Of a stretch of 64,000 bases of DNA, positions 36,741-49,183 are shown piece by piece. The notes below the pieces were generated by a model. That model was not told where the DNA came from. It was given only the letters and a program-made list of their open reading frames with translations, and made no database searches. The DNA is from Solen grandis (lineage: Eukaryota > Mollusca > Bivalvia > Adapedonta > Solenidae): positions 56,975,525-57,039,524 of the forward strand of contig CM037788.1 of the NCBI GenBank assembly GCA_021229015.1. Direction: 5' to 3'. Both the position numbers and the translations under genes were made by a program. Each line of letters starts with the position of its first letter. Position 1 is the stretch's first letter.

Positions 36741-37255
36741 CAATAAAAAATGGAGATGTTTCTTTGTCAGTTGACAAGTGATAAAAGGTACGTTTTCATT
36801 TGTCTGATTATTATTATTTGACTTTTGTGAACGAAAATGCATGTACTCCCGGGCGTCATCAATAGAGAAAATAACGTATATATAATTCTCTAGACCTATT
36901 TCTAAGGACAGGAAATGTTGACTCTAGGCAATTCTCTGAGTGCATCAAGTACGGATATTTATCGATGGGAATTTTGATTTTGTGGTGTTTTAATTAAACT
37001 TCGGGGTCAAAAAGAAACATATGGTTTCAGAGTATGAAAAGATATCTGCTGGATAATGTAACGAGCGATGTATCATTTCCTGCAGTGGTTATGAAACATT
37101 CAAAATCGATCTGTGTATACGTATATACAGAAGCTATACTGCATCGAGCTCATGTGCGCGCGCGCGCGTGTGTGTGTGCTACAAATGTATTTATAGTAAA
37201 GTACTTTATGACACATACTGAATAAATAAAAAAAACTGCGTGAATGGGATATACT

Positions 37256-37458
37256 TTGCTGGCTGGCTGGTTTTATAACCCACCGACAGTATATCAGTCA
37301 TTTGGGGACTATGTCTACTTGAGACAGATATAATGTACCATACTGCAGTATCACGCCGTTGACATATTGCATGATACCACACCCAGTCACATTATCTTGA
37401 CACCGGACCAACAAGTCCTGAAACTACCTTTATATATTGAGCGCAAAGCTAGGGGCAA
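37256..37458 (-). mobile_element. SINE family 2, truncated copy
   Basis: Reverse strand of CCCACCGACAGTATATCAGT through CACCCAGTCACATTATCTTG and ACCGGACCAACAAGTCCTG. Confidence 0.8.
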
Positions 37459-37670
37459 TTATTTACGACGGTCATTTGGGGGTGGTGGCTTTTACAAATG
37501 TTAAAACAAATAATCAATCTGGTTGCCGTCCATGACAGAAACACAGCACATTATCATATATTTACATGAAATTATTTTTTAAACATATAGAGTCCCTGTA
37601 AAAACTGTATAATAATACATATGTATGTATGCTTACTTTACTCTTGATAAGTAATTAAGTACAAAAGAAA

Positions 37671-37978
37671 GAGTGTTTGTTTTAACATCCCACCGACAGT
37701 ATTTCAATCATTTGGGGACTATGTCACCCTGAGACAGATAAAGTACTACCACACTGCTGTATCACGCCGTAGGCATGTCGCATGATACCACACCCAGTCA
37801 CATTATCCTGACAACGGACCAACCAGTCCTGGAACTACCCTTATATGTTTAGCACCAAGCAAGGGAGCTAAACCAGTACCATTTTCACGACTTTTGTATA
37901 TCGCGGCCAGGAACAGAAACCACGACCTTCCGATCCCGAAGCGGACGCTCTGATCACTCGGCAACCGGGGACGGTACA
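37671..37978 (-). mobile_element. SINE family 2, near-complete copy
   Basis: On the minus strand: head GTTGCCGAGTGATCAGAGCG TCCGCTTC with a B-box-like GGTCGTGGTTTCTGTTCC, body AGTTCCAGGACTGGTTGGTC and GGATAATGTGACTGGGTGTG, tail GAAATACTGTCGGTGGGATG. Only 213 bp separates it from the copy at 37256-37458, in the same orientation. Confidence 0.85.
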
Positions 37979-39363
37979 TAAGGAAGGCTTAAGGGGTGTT
38001 TTCCAATTACTAAGTTAAGGAAAAATCTCAAAGTGAGATTACAGGCACCAAGAGGACTGGTAATGTCCAAGACTTGAACAACCATTATTACGAACGTTTA
38101 CCTTGTAAAAGCGAAACTATATTTCGCAAGTAAGATTACTTTTTTGCTGCTATGAATTTCGTGCAAACAGGATGTTTTCTCATTGAAAAGAAATAATAGT
38201 TCCCAACAACCTAACTCATTCTTATCCCATAAATGTTTGTATAAAATTTTCAGATTTTCACATATGTAAAAATGTGCTGAATACGATAATGGAATGACAG
38301 GCCGCCGCGCCCATTTTTCATATATCCGTGGTAACCGTTTTTTTTTTTGTTTTTTTTTTAAAAATCTCTTGTTATCGAGGACCAAGAAAGAGAAATTCTA
38401 CAAATGGAAGCCACATATATGTATTAACTGATAAATCATAAATATCTCTGAATGAATAGTTCAAATGTCCTCATGTGCGAAATGACGAAATGAAAAGAAA
38501 AAAACTTAGCATCTTTGGAAAAGAGGGAGAATAAATAGCTTCATGTTCAGACTGCTTTGAATATTACCGGAAATCAATATTTATATTTTTTCATATATTT
38601 AAAGAATTTCGACTCAAACTTCTTACATCCGAAAATTACGAGTACCCGAAATACATTATTAATGACATGTCCGAAACATTGCGATTGTTAATTGTAGCAT
38701 ACGTCATGCACTCTGTATCTAGCACATGACATTCAGTTCGATCACTTATCATAGTAACTATGGTCATTGATAAAACGCAGTCTATTTCAACTATAGTCTG
38801 GTTATTCTGGTCGCCTCTTTAATCTGGAGGGATGAAGACTGTACAGAGGTGCTCCGAATATCGGCTTTGGATCGGTAGTTAAACCATTGTTAATATTCGG
38901 ATAACAACTTTCACTTTTCTCTCCTTTTTCCACTGAAGAGTTTGACTAGAGTAACCCACCATAAATGAACTAGATCGCGTTTTATCATTAACCAAAAACT
39001 ACCATGGAAATTGATGTCTTAGATTTACCGCTGCCATCTTTGATATAATCCAGTCTGCTCTGCGCGGTCACATTTTATGGAAAATCTCGATAATTCATAA
39101 TTCTATAAAGCGATTAGATTCGATCTTAAACAGGTCACATTGTTCTATATGATACATGTAGCTCGTGACACAGCTGGTCAAATACAGGCCAAATTTATAC
39201 GGCGAGGTTTTATTCGTTGTGGTTGTAAGAAGATTGCGTTTGTTCGACCAAATGCTCTAAACAGCTACGTGCTGTTCTACAGAAAATCTAATGAATAATT
39301 AAACATTATTTTATTCTTAAACTACAAATTGACATCAGATGCCCTTTGAGCTTTGAGCAAGTC

Positions 39364-39366
<3 letters not shown>

Positions 39367-39407
<41 letters not shown>
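39367..39407. repeat. poly(A) tract, 41 bp
   Basis: Uninterrupted run of A in the TASK intron. No retroelement body is recognisable immediately beside it. Confidence 0.95.
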
Positions 39408-39409
<2 letters not shown>

Positions 39410-39837
39410 AGATTGACTTCATAGTTAAATCTCTGTATTTTTGCCAAACTTTGGACTGGCTTTGCATCAAAAACAGTCAAACTGAGTAGCACGTCGTGAC
39501 AATGATTTGTATTAAAAGTCACGTCATTGTTTACCTGTGATTTAGCAGTATCTCAGATATTTTTCACCTCACTGTGGCAGAAATCTGCGATGGAGGTTGT
39601 ATAATTACCTTTCCATTTAAAAGTTAAGAAATAATAAAAGGAACTTTTAGAAGGCTAAAATTCGTTATCATGCAAAAAAAGTTGGATTTCCTAATGCGAA
39701 GCGCTACTTTATTTTTATTCTTTGCAGGAGCAGATGTTCTTTCTTCTGTTTTTTTTTTCTTTTATTGTAATGGGTAGCAATCATTTTCTGATTATCATGG
39801 ACAAATTTTAGACCATACTATCAAGGATTTTCCACGT

Positions 39838-40185
39838 GTGGGTCCTTTTTTTGCTCCTAAAGAGACAATTTCGGAAGAGATAAAAAATGAATACAAGGGA
39901 ATCCGGGGACGATACCCTACGAACAGACCCCTTGCTTGTTCTTTTACGTGCCCGGTATATAGCACAGATACACGTGAAACATGTTCCTGGGTAGAACCAG
40001 TACTGATTACTCCGAGTCCCCATAAGAACCCCATTTTGCCGAATGCCAGGCAAGGGTGCACCTGCTACCAATTGTATAGGTCTTTGGTTTGACGCGGTCA
40101 TCGGAGGAAGCGTCCCGGCTGGGATTCGAACCCCAGACCTCCCGAACGCAAAGCAAACACTCTACCACTGAGCTAATGCGCCGGT
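39838..40185 (-). mobile_element. tRNA-Ala-derived SINE, family 3
   Basis: On the minus strand the head is GGCGCATTAGCTCAGTGGTA GAG (A box), a TTTGCGT loop with TGC at the anticodon position, then GGGGTTCGAATCCC (B box). The anticodon stem pairs poorly, so this is a SINE head and not a tRNA gene. The body runs through GGTTCTACCCAGGAACATGT to an A/T-rich end. A second copy is at 60800-61013. Confidence 0.8.
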
Positions 40186-40336
40186 AATGTAATGTTTAAG
40201 TATGTAAATTTGGTTGCTATTCTATTTCATTAAAGCCATAGATATTTTGTTTGCACTAAAAAAATGGATGTTTCCAATTGGTAAAAAATTGTAAAAGAAA
40301 AACATGTTAACAAACCATAGCACATCAAGATTGGGA

Positions 40337-40620
40337 CTGGTTCCGAAGGTTAGAGCGTCCGCCTCGGAATCGGAAAGTCATGGGTTCGGATCCAGGCCGC
40401 GACATATCAACGTCTCCCAAAAATGTAATGGTATAACTCCTTTCCTTGCTCAGGTTATACGGGTAGTTCAAGGACAGATTGACCCGGTGTCAGGATAATG
40501 TGATGGGGGTGGTATCATGCCATATGTCTACGGCGTGATACTGCAGTGTATCAATCTACAAATGGCTAAAATATTGTCGACAGATTATTATAAACCTAAC
40601 AAACACACAAACAAACACAC
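40337..40620 (+). mobile_element. SINE family 2, full copy
   Basis: Head TAGAGCGTCCGCCTCGGAAT and TCATGGGTTCGGATCC (B box), body GGATAATGTGATGGGGGTGG, tail AAAATATTGTCGACAGATTA then ACAAACACAC repeats. Confidence 0.85.
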
Positions 40621-41829
40621 ATTAAAATCGGTTAAAACCCTATATGATTAAATGAGGTTGGGGTAAGCGGTTTTAACCAGTTATTTTGGGGAGCGGTATT
40701 TCACAAGTTTTCGCCTTGCGTGGATACGCTACCGATTGCAGAGTAATACGATTGAATTAGCAGCGGCCATGAAGCCTGTTTTGTTTTTTTAATTTCCAGT
40801 TATATAAACTGCGGCTTACGTCGACTATCCAAAAACTGATCATATGAAAGTAGTTTGGGCAAGACTGATCCGAGAAAAAAAGAAATAAATTCTTTGATAT
40901 TCGCTTACATGCCACAATGGCAAATATTGGTAGGATAAATCACATCCCGAGTCTGAAATCAGGCAGGTCACGTGGTTTATTAGACTTATAATTAATTTAT
41001 TGTAGTCGACTGTTTCATCAACATTCACATAAACGGCCGTCTGGGTGTCTGGCAGCACAAGCGAAGGTATATCTCAGTTTGGAAACAGAGGTAGGCGATT
41101 CCAGTCTCAGATTATCGAATATTGCTATCATGGTATATATCATAATTTCTGCTTTTAAATGTCTGAATTGAACAATAACTAGATTTGTTTTGACACAAAA
41201 AAATATGTCTCCCACACCAGTTCGCCATTGGTTAGGCCCTTCCCGTACATGATGACTTTTCTTTTCTTATTTATGGTAAAACACCCTAACCTTCATCGTC
41301 CCTAAACTGCTATACTTTTTAATGGGTAAATTTAAAGCCCCGGTGTGTTTTATCTTAGAATTTGCAAGGGAAAAATATGTTTTTTAAAATTTCGAAATAG
41401 CTAAACCTCAAATGATGATTAATTAATCTCTTCATATTTTATGAAGCCCACATAATAAAATATTTAATAAAAGAATATGGGAAACCCCCCGGAATCCTTA
41501 ATTGTTCAGACAGGGCAATATAGTGAGAAAACTGTGCGGAGCGTGTTCTGAAACGCACTGTTCAGTAAAATCACGGATGTCTCGGTGGGTGTTTCAGAAG
41601 TTCATGGACTTTTGCTATAGCTTGAATAATGAAAAAAATCCACGAAATTCTGAGAAAAAAAAACAACGTGTATGTTAATTTTATGCTAACGTTGTTTTGA
41701 GCTAAATATAGAACGAGACAGCCACAACTTGTAACTTTTCTTAAAGAATCTTTCCTGTAAATTAGGCTCTTTTCAATGTCTTTCGGGGATGAAATTCACA
41801 CCATCAAAGCACATTAAGGATATAGTGTG

Positions 41830-42350
41830 GACACGACCACCAATGTATCATCAGGGGTCATGACCTTTAGCCTCAAAAGTGTGAACATGACCTATGAGCT
41901 ACGAACCTGGGTTTTGTGAATATTGCCAAATGATTGTGAACAATTCTTAAAAATAATATCAAAATTTATCAAGGAATAACAAAGGAAAAAATATCCCCAA
42001 GTTTTACCTTTGGCCTTACAGCTAAGAATATGGTAAACACATATGCCAAATTTATTTCAAAGTCTACAAAGGAAAGACAAAGTTATGAAGCGGACACGAA
42101 AAATTTACACCTTATTTTGCCTTTTAACTCTATGTGAGACCTTGACTTTGGAGCTGCGGGCCTGATTCTCATAATGGTGAACATTTTTGCCGAGGAATTA
42201 AAAAACAACAACAACAATAACAACATCGTCTTTATATGTGATATTGACCTTGGTGCTGCGGACATGGATCTTGCACGCGACACATCACCCCATGATGGCG
42301 AGCATCTATGCTAGGTAATTTCATGAAGCGAACACGAATTGTGACATCCA
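41830..42350. mobile_element. tandem-core element, about 120-150 bp units
   Basis: Three degenerate units centre on GACCTTGACTTTGGAGCTGC, its variant GATATTGACCTTGGTGCTGC, and AACATGACCTATGAGCTACG, followed by a GGTGAACATTTTTGCC-like block and by AAGTTATGAAGCGGACACGA. Non-coding. Confidence 0.55.
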
Positions 42351-43494
42351 TACAGACAGATGTGGGCTGTCTTTGTTTAAATTTAAATCTCTTTTTAATG
42401 CAAGAGAAAAATAAGGAACTGTATCTTAACAAAATATATCAGGAATGCGTTAACATTAAGAAATATTGTAATAAGTGAAATTTTGAATACGTATTAATAC
42501 ATTCATCAAATGCATTTTATCTTGAAATGATTTCATGAAACTACACTCTCGGTTTCTTATTTTACATAAATAATTATGCTAACATTGTATGTACACAATG
42601 TTCAAATATCAAATTTTATCACGTGACTGTTTATGTTGCATTTTATGTATCATGTAGATAACATGTGTGAGTCAAATTAAAGAAACGTCCACGAACCATA
42701 TCTCACGTGTTTTGCAGTCAGAAGACCACGCTGCCTTGCATAAAATTTATCATATATAGTTGAACAAATTAGCAATTTGTAGCGATGTTTACATGAAAAT
42801 GATGTGCATTTGTCAGAAAGGAAATTAAATGACAGAGCCACAAGACCACGTGAAAGCCAACGGATCTCAAAGCGTAAATTGATTACCCAAAGACACTAAG
42901 GCAATTTTCTTTGACTAAAGTCTCTTTATTTTTACCTACTGACATCTTCTATCATGAATTATCTTCATACTGATGTAAATGAAATTGAACCTTGATTGTT
43001 ATTCTTACAACGCAAAATAACAAATTCATGGTTATCATTTCCTCAGTTTCATGTTTGTGACTATTAAGCCTCTAAATATTTATAATCATTAATGTTGTTA
43101 AAGTTTGTATTAAATCTCCACCCTAAAAGTGACTGACGACACTTTTAGTGAAATGCGCGTGATATAGTGTACTACTGATGTTTTTAATTGTTTAGTGTTG
43201 TCATGGATACAAGACGCCCGGCAATGTTGCTTACTGGCCAAAGGTATTTTATAATGACCGTTGCCGTTGTAACCAAATTTAAGCACCCTGGGAAAAAGTT
43301 GGGGTGCTCAATAAAAATTGCGATAAAAATGATATGATCTGTAGTCGGGTATGTTACCAATGGACATTTGTTATATTATAGTGTCACATTAAATTGTAAT
43401 GATTTATATTGTTATATCATATCAATATATCATGTTTCATGATATGTTTTCATATTACATTGTTTTTTACTGTCATATTTCACTTATTATTTTA

Positions 43495-44870
43495 TGGGTA
43501 TATAATAGTGACGTGTATATAATAGTGACGTGTATAATAGTGACGTGTATATAATAGTGATGTGTATAATATAGTGAAGCGTATATTATAGTGACGTGTA
43601 GACTAAGGTGACTGTCTATGCACTATAGTGACGTGACGTGTGTATGCTAATGATGTGCATATGATAGTGACTTGTGCTTGAGTTATAGGAGTATGATTAT
43701 TACGCATGTCTTGCAGTGACGTGTATACTATAGTGACGCTATATTATAAAGACGTGTGCACCGGTGTGACTGCATCTTATAAGGAAGTGTGCACTAAAGT
43801 GGTATGTATATTATAGTTACGTGTATATTATAGAGACGTGTATATTACAGTGACTTGTGCACTATAGTGACATCTATATTACAGTGACCTGTGCACATAA
43901 ATGACATGTGTACTATAGAGACGTGTATATTACAGTGACTTGTGCACTATAGTGACATCTGTATTATAGTGACCTGTGTACATAAATGACATGTGTACTA
44001 TAGAGACGGGTATATTACAGTGACTTGTACACTATAGTGACATCTGTATTATAGTGACCTGTGCACATAAATGACATGTGTACTATAGAGACGGGTATAT
44101 TATAGTGAAGTGTGCACTATAGTGACATTTATATCATAATTACATGTGCACCATACTATAGTAACGTGTGCATTATTATAGTGACAGTGCATTATAATGA
44201 CGTGTATAATATATTGACGTGTTTATTATAGTGACAGTGCATTATAATGACATGTATAATATATTGACGTGTGAACTATAGTGACGTGTGCACCATATTA
44301 TAGTAACGTGTACGTTATTATAGTGACAGTGCATTATAATGACATGTATAATATATTGACGTGTGAACTATAGTGACGTGTGCACCATACTATAGTAACG
44401 TGTTTATTATAGTGACAGTGCAGTGTGTTATTTTTTCTTGTGACAGTGCATTATAATGACATGTATAATATATTGACGTGTGAACTATAGTGACGTGTGC
44501 ACCATACTATAGTAACATGTATGTTATTATAGTGACAGTGCATTATAATGACGTGTATAATATATTGACGTGTGAACTATAGTGACGTGTGCACCATACT
44601 ATAGTAACATGTACGTTATTATAGTGACAGTGCATTATAATGACGTGTATAATATATTGACGTGTGCACTATAGTGACGTGTGCACCATACTATAGTAAC
44701 ATGTATGTTATTATAGTGACAGTGCATTATAATGACGTGTATAATATATTGACGTGTGCACTATAGTGACGCCTGGACTATAGTGACGTGCATATTATAG
44801 TGACATGCGCACTATAGTGACATGTATATTACAGTGACGCTTAGACTAAAGTGATGTGTATATTACATGA
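43495..44870. repeat. 1.4-kb satellite with 92-bp higher-order unit and repeated TGACGTG
   Basis: The basic unit is about 17-20 bp (TATAGTGACGTGTRTA type). In the right half a 92-bp higher-order unit starts GTGACAGTGCATTATAATGA at 44231, 44323, (44412), 44440, 44532, 44624 and 44716. I count about two dozen exact TGACGTG heptamers, a half-CRE/UPRE-like core. It lies in the TASK intron 2-4 kb downstream of coding exon 1. Confidence 0.9.
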
Positions 44871-45099
44871 CTTGTTTAATCCTGATCGTTTACATATGTA
44901 TTTTCGTTTTCAAAATAAAAGAAAAACGTACATTTTTATTAAATGCTGTTAAACAAGTATTATTTAGCCTGTTCAGCACATTTGCAATGAATAACCTTCT
45001 TCAATCAATGTGTATAATTCTTAACAAACTTTCTAAATATATTTATTTTGCTTTTAAGATAAGAAACAGCTAGCTATTTCAATTATTGGACTCTATTTG

Positions 45100-45262
45100 A
45101 TCTAATTATATAATTCTCTGTAAAAACACTGTATTGATAACTTAAATACCATCACATTGTATGTACTGTAGGCTATGAATATGCTGTATGCTATGTAATG
45201 CCGAATAAAGTATGTTATGTTATGTTATGTTATGTTATGTTATGTTATGTTATGTTATGTTA
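45100..45262 (+). mobile_element. probable LINE 3' end with (TATGT)n tail
   Basis: TATGCTATGTAATGCCGAAT AAAG leads straight into about ten TATGT pentamers (45208-45262). A polyadenylation-like AATAAA next to a short-period tail is typical of non-LTR element 3' ends. No reverse transcriptase sequence upstream. Confidence 0.5.
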
Positions 45263-45882
45263 TAATCCAGGCAAGCGGGTGAATACATGTTGAAAAAGTG
45301 AAAACAAACAAATTCTGAATGGTTCTTAACAATAGAGAGAAAACAAAGGCAATATAGTTAATAGATGAACATGAGCACAGTCCGATTGTTTTTATAGTCT
45401 TGATACTCAACTGAATTAAACAAAAGAAATGCTTATAACCCGATATAGCATGTAACGTCATTAGACGCAGTGTTTGCTACAGTGAGACTCTCTCTGTATA
45501 AATAATGTAATTAACACACGCAAGCTCTGTTAATTACACGGCGTTTTTAGAATAATTAGAACGCTCCCAAGAAAATGAGATTAATGATGAATATTGAATA
45601 ATAACAAAAAAAAAATCTACGTAATCCAGAGACACGAGGTTTCTTTGCTGGCGTACAAAAATGTCTGATATCAACTGAATTCGGTCAAATCCAACCGATA
45701 GAATAAGATTGAAAATTCAAAGTGTTATAGGTACCTGAAAACCTAATGACCTAAAATGATAAGGAAATATAAGAAAGAATTGGGGATCGTGAAGTAAAAA
45801 TAGATAGAAAAAAAAAAAAAGAAGAAGGAGTGTGTGTGAATATGATATTAAGATCAAAATTGTGTTAAAAGGTAATGCGTTC

Positions 45883-46045
45883 ATCATATTGTGATCATGG
45901 TCCATTAAGTGATCGTGAGAATTTTATAATAAATGCAAGCCTTTATAGACTTAGAGCAAAATAGCTCCAAATCTCCAAGTCAGTGGATGCTTGCATCTGT
46001 ACTGGTCTCTTTAGATATTTGAAGGAATAATTATGATTTAATGAT
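45883..46045 (+). mobile_element. 167-bp MITE family, copy
   Basis: Left terminal repeat ATCATATTGTGATCATGGTC, right terminal repeat AATAATTATGATTTAATGAT, 163 bp. Interior TCCAAATCTCCAAGTCAG and GTACTGGTCTCTTTAGATAT match the copy at 47425. Confidence 0.8.
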
Positions 46046-47017
46046 GGATTTGTTACCTTAAGATCGGGATGAGCTTTATGTTATGACAGTGAAAATAATA
46101 AAGAAAAAAGGGTTCCCGATAATGTGACAAGACTATCAATTACAATTCCACATTCGGTAAAGTTTTGTCTTTCTGGAACACTTGCAAGGAGATCGTTTTA
46201 CGATAATCATAAGACCAAAACACGTGTTTGGTGTTTACGTCCTCGAGTCTTGGTTGTTTTTAATTTCATCCATTCCCAGAATGACGTCTAGACACGTTAT
46301 TACAAATGTGTGGTTCATAAATGTCTTTTCTTGGTTTAAATTTGTGAGCTTTTACGACATTTATATTCACGTGGTTTTCAGGTGGTGGGCACGGGATCAG
46401 ATAATACTGTTCTTTCTCATATATATCAAAACATTAACGTTTTTAATTTAATTTCTTCTCCTAAGATATGGAAACAGCTTTTTAAATCTATTTTTAGATT
46501 TACGTCATATTCAGAAAATAAAAAAAAAACGGTAGACGAATGAAGTGAATTTTTCAGTGAAGTTATTACCTTATACAGGCCGATTCCCAAGCCCCCCCCC
46601 CCCACACACACAGAGACACAAAAGGCCATTTTTCTCCATAATAATGTACAATAATCCCAAATAAATATTTTCTTTCTGAAAAAGACATATATTATTCATG
46701 AAATTTTAATGACATGTGTGATCTTGTCACGATTTAACGTTGATTTGAAACTTTCTAGTAAACATACCACCTACAGTTTGATTATTTTACAGATTATCTT
46801 AATCACATTCATTATCTTAAAAATCCCCCCCCCTTTTTTCTTTTAACTATGATAGCCAAAGGCATTAAAAGGTCTAATTTAAGACAATATATTAAACAGA
46901 TCGATTGACTACAAGCAGACCAGATGGCAAACACCGAGCGCACAGACAGATGAGCAGACGGACGCAAATAAAGACACACAATGAAAAGACAAAAGGACAG
47001 ACAGACAGGCCACCCAC

Positions 47018-47300
47018 CTATAGCCGTGACAACGACGAGGGCGAAATAAAGCGACCCTGAAAATTTCCACTGGATCCCGGCATAGTACGGTACCGTCTTG
47101 GCCACGTTCTGACGTATCTTTTCGAACTCTTTTTCCGTCATATTGTACTTGTCTCGTATGGATTTCTCCTCCGCCATGTATATATCCCGCCGCTCTGATT
47201 CTAGTTTGCTCTCAAGCGTGTCAAAGATTGCGGCGCCTATCAGCAGATACGTGAACGTGATGACGATTAGTGACAGGGTTCGTACGTTCTGTCGCTTCAT
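47018..47300 (-). CDS. TASK-type two-pore K+ channel, coding exon 1
   Basis: Encodes residues 1-94 plus the first base of G95, from MKRQNVRTLSLIVITFTYLL. The MKRQNVRT start is the family start, so I chose the ATG at 47300 over the in-frame ATG at 47315, which would add MKSKI. M1 is about 8-28. The extracellular cap has N53 in NMT at the TASK glycosylation position. The first pore helix ends SLYFALVVVTAIG, with Ala where TASK channels have the signature Thr93 (codon GCT). The donor is ATAG|GTGGGT. Upstream, GTCTGTCCTCAG|GCGGG (about 47347) is a plausible acceptor, so the 5' UTR may be split. Total protein 363 aa, compared with 374-394 in mammals. Confidence 0.94.
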
Positions 47301-47424
47301 GATTTTGGACTTCATGGTGACCGTGATGGTGGAGACTCATGTACCCGCCTGAGGACAGACATATGGACACAGGTTATCGTCGGGTACATTTATATCGGTA
47401 GCAAGAAATTAAGGTAATCCGCCA

Positions 47425-47591
47425 ATCATTAAATTGTGCTCATGGTCCATCAAGTGCTCTGGGAATTTATAGTAAACGCAAATCATTTTAGACATTGAGC
47501 AAAATATTATATATCTCCAAATCAAAGACTGCTGAAATCTGCACTGAAGTCTCTTTAAGCATTTAAAGGACCATGATCATAATTTAATGAT
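47425..47591 (+). mobile_element. 167-bp MITE family, best copy
   Basis: The left ATCATTAAATTGTGCTCATG(GTCC) and right (GGAC)CATGATCATAATTTAATGAT are near-perfect terminal inverted repeats of about 24 bp. It lies about 110 bp upstream of the in-frame ATG of the TASK channel, where it could affect the promoter or 5' UTR. Confidence 0.85.
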
Positions 47592-49033
47592 GGGTGGACT
47601 ACGATAATTGTAATATAGTGACTTATGCATATACAACTATATTTTCAATGACGATGTATAATTATGTGTGTACAACAAATGACAAATTATCTATTTTGTT
47701 GGTTAATATGCCACGTGACCTCAACAGCAATATGTTTATGGTATATACCATCAATAATTGTCAATATCCGTATAATCTTTACACTATTATACATGCATTT
47801 CAAACCCGCCAGAAATATTCAACATTGTAATCATTTTTCTGATCAGATCATCTTAAGTAAAGTTGAATCAACACATGGAGTCACCATACCATTATGGATA
47901 TAAAACTCAGATGTGTGAACTTCTACATAAGTTCTAAGCTTTTTGCCTTTTGATATAAGGTCGGATATTAATGCAACATATCATATCTATTAAAAGATTT
48001 TTATTATTGCATTACTTGTTGAATGAATTTTTTGTTTTTCTTGCAAGATATTTATGCACAAATAATCCATTATTCTAGATACAACTTCCAATAACTAATC
48101 GCATGGCACCATACCACAGTATATTACATGCCGGAACCAGGAGAGGGGTAGGTGCAGAAGTCATGAACCTCTGGGATCTGGCTATTGTATTAAGAGTAAA
48201 GAAGAAAAGAACCCCTTAGAAAAACCGTTTGATCCCCGTTTAAAACCGAATGGACCCTCCCTGGAAAATGTTAAGTAAGGTAGCCAGTGGCAATCCACCA
48301 GCGGAAAGCCTAGTGTCAGCCTAATTAATATGCCTGGGTATTAGTGTCTACGTGAAACTATATGTTTCTCAAGTCCACAGAATCCTCACCTGACTGACGT
48401 ATATACTGTTGGTGGGGCGCTAAACCAAGAAATCATGCCGATATCTATATAAGATCTTAGACATCTATTTCGTGTTCACTTCATCTGATTTTATGCCTTC
48501 TTGCAAACCAAATATGAATCAAATCAACCGGTTTGACTTCAATAAAGACAACCCTCAAAAAATAAAATGCAAACAAGTTAAGAGTAAACTTGCAATGTTG
48601 GCCTTTAAGTTAACCCATTAATCTGAAGAAAAAAAAATGAAAATAAATAAAATAAACCTAAAACAAAAACTGAATGTCATGCTCCGGATTTAATCGCAAC
48701 ACGAAGTAACAATAACGTATTTGATATTTCCCGGGAACTTTCTCTAATTCTATTGGCACACATTTACGAGTAAACTTAAATAGTTTAGCCAAATATCGCG
48801 CTCAGTTCGATCTGACGGGGAGTAAAGTGACACCACGTTGAACACGGAGAGACAGGAAATAAATTCTGCATCACGCCACGGAGATCAATATGTGTGCATT
48901 TTTCACCTACGGCAGAAAGTAAATTGTACAAACAGCGGACTAAAATATTGAGTTTCACCTAACGCAGGCGAACGTGACTTGAACGGACTACCTCGGTAGA
49001 ACTGGTTTTTTTTTTCACAACTTTTTTCATATT
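47592..49033. other. upstream flank of the TASK gene, nothing recognised
   Basis: Probably holds the channel's 5' UTR exon and promoter, but I can point to no specific element. Confidence 0.4.
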
Positions 49034-49133
49034 NNNNNNNNNNNNNNNNNNNNNNNNNNNNNNNNNNNNNNNNNNNNNNNNNNNNNNNNNNNNNNNNNNN
49101 NNNNNNNNNNNNNNNNNNNNNNNNNNNNNNNNN
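49034..49133. other. assembly gap, 100 N
   Basis: Exactly 100 N; true size unknown. Confidence 0.99.
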
Positions 49134-49183
49134 AAGCTGTTATCAGGCTCGGATCAACATGTGTAATTTGCACAACCATTGTA

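Larger units (their letters stand above)
31591..47017 (-). other. 15.4-kb intron of the TASK channel
   Basis: Donor ACGGCTATAG|GTGGGT at 47018/47017 and acceptor TCTGTTACAG|GG at 31591/31590, phase 1. It splits the Gly codon of the first GYG, the intron position seen in vertebrate TASK genes. The intron is filled with SINEs, arrays and a satellite listed separately. Stretches not covered by those entries are AT-rich and show nothing I can support. Confidence 0.9.

Noticed and set aside
40110..40185. Possible tRNA-Ala(TGC) gene on the minus strand
   Set aside because: A and B boxes are present but the anticodon stem has a mismatch and several G-T pairs, and the sequence continues into a SINE body that recurs at 60800.
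46812..47017. C-terminal extension of the exon 1 ORF past the filter (GWPVCLSF...)
   Set aside because: Intron read-through beyond the donor at 47017. It breaks the GYG filter, which exon 2 restores.
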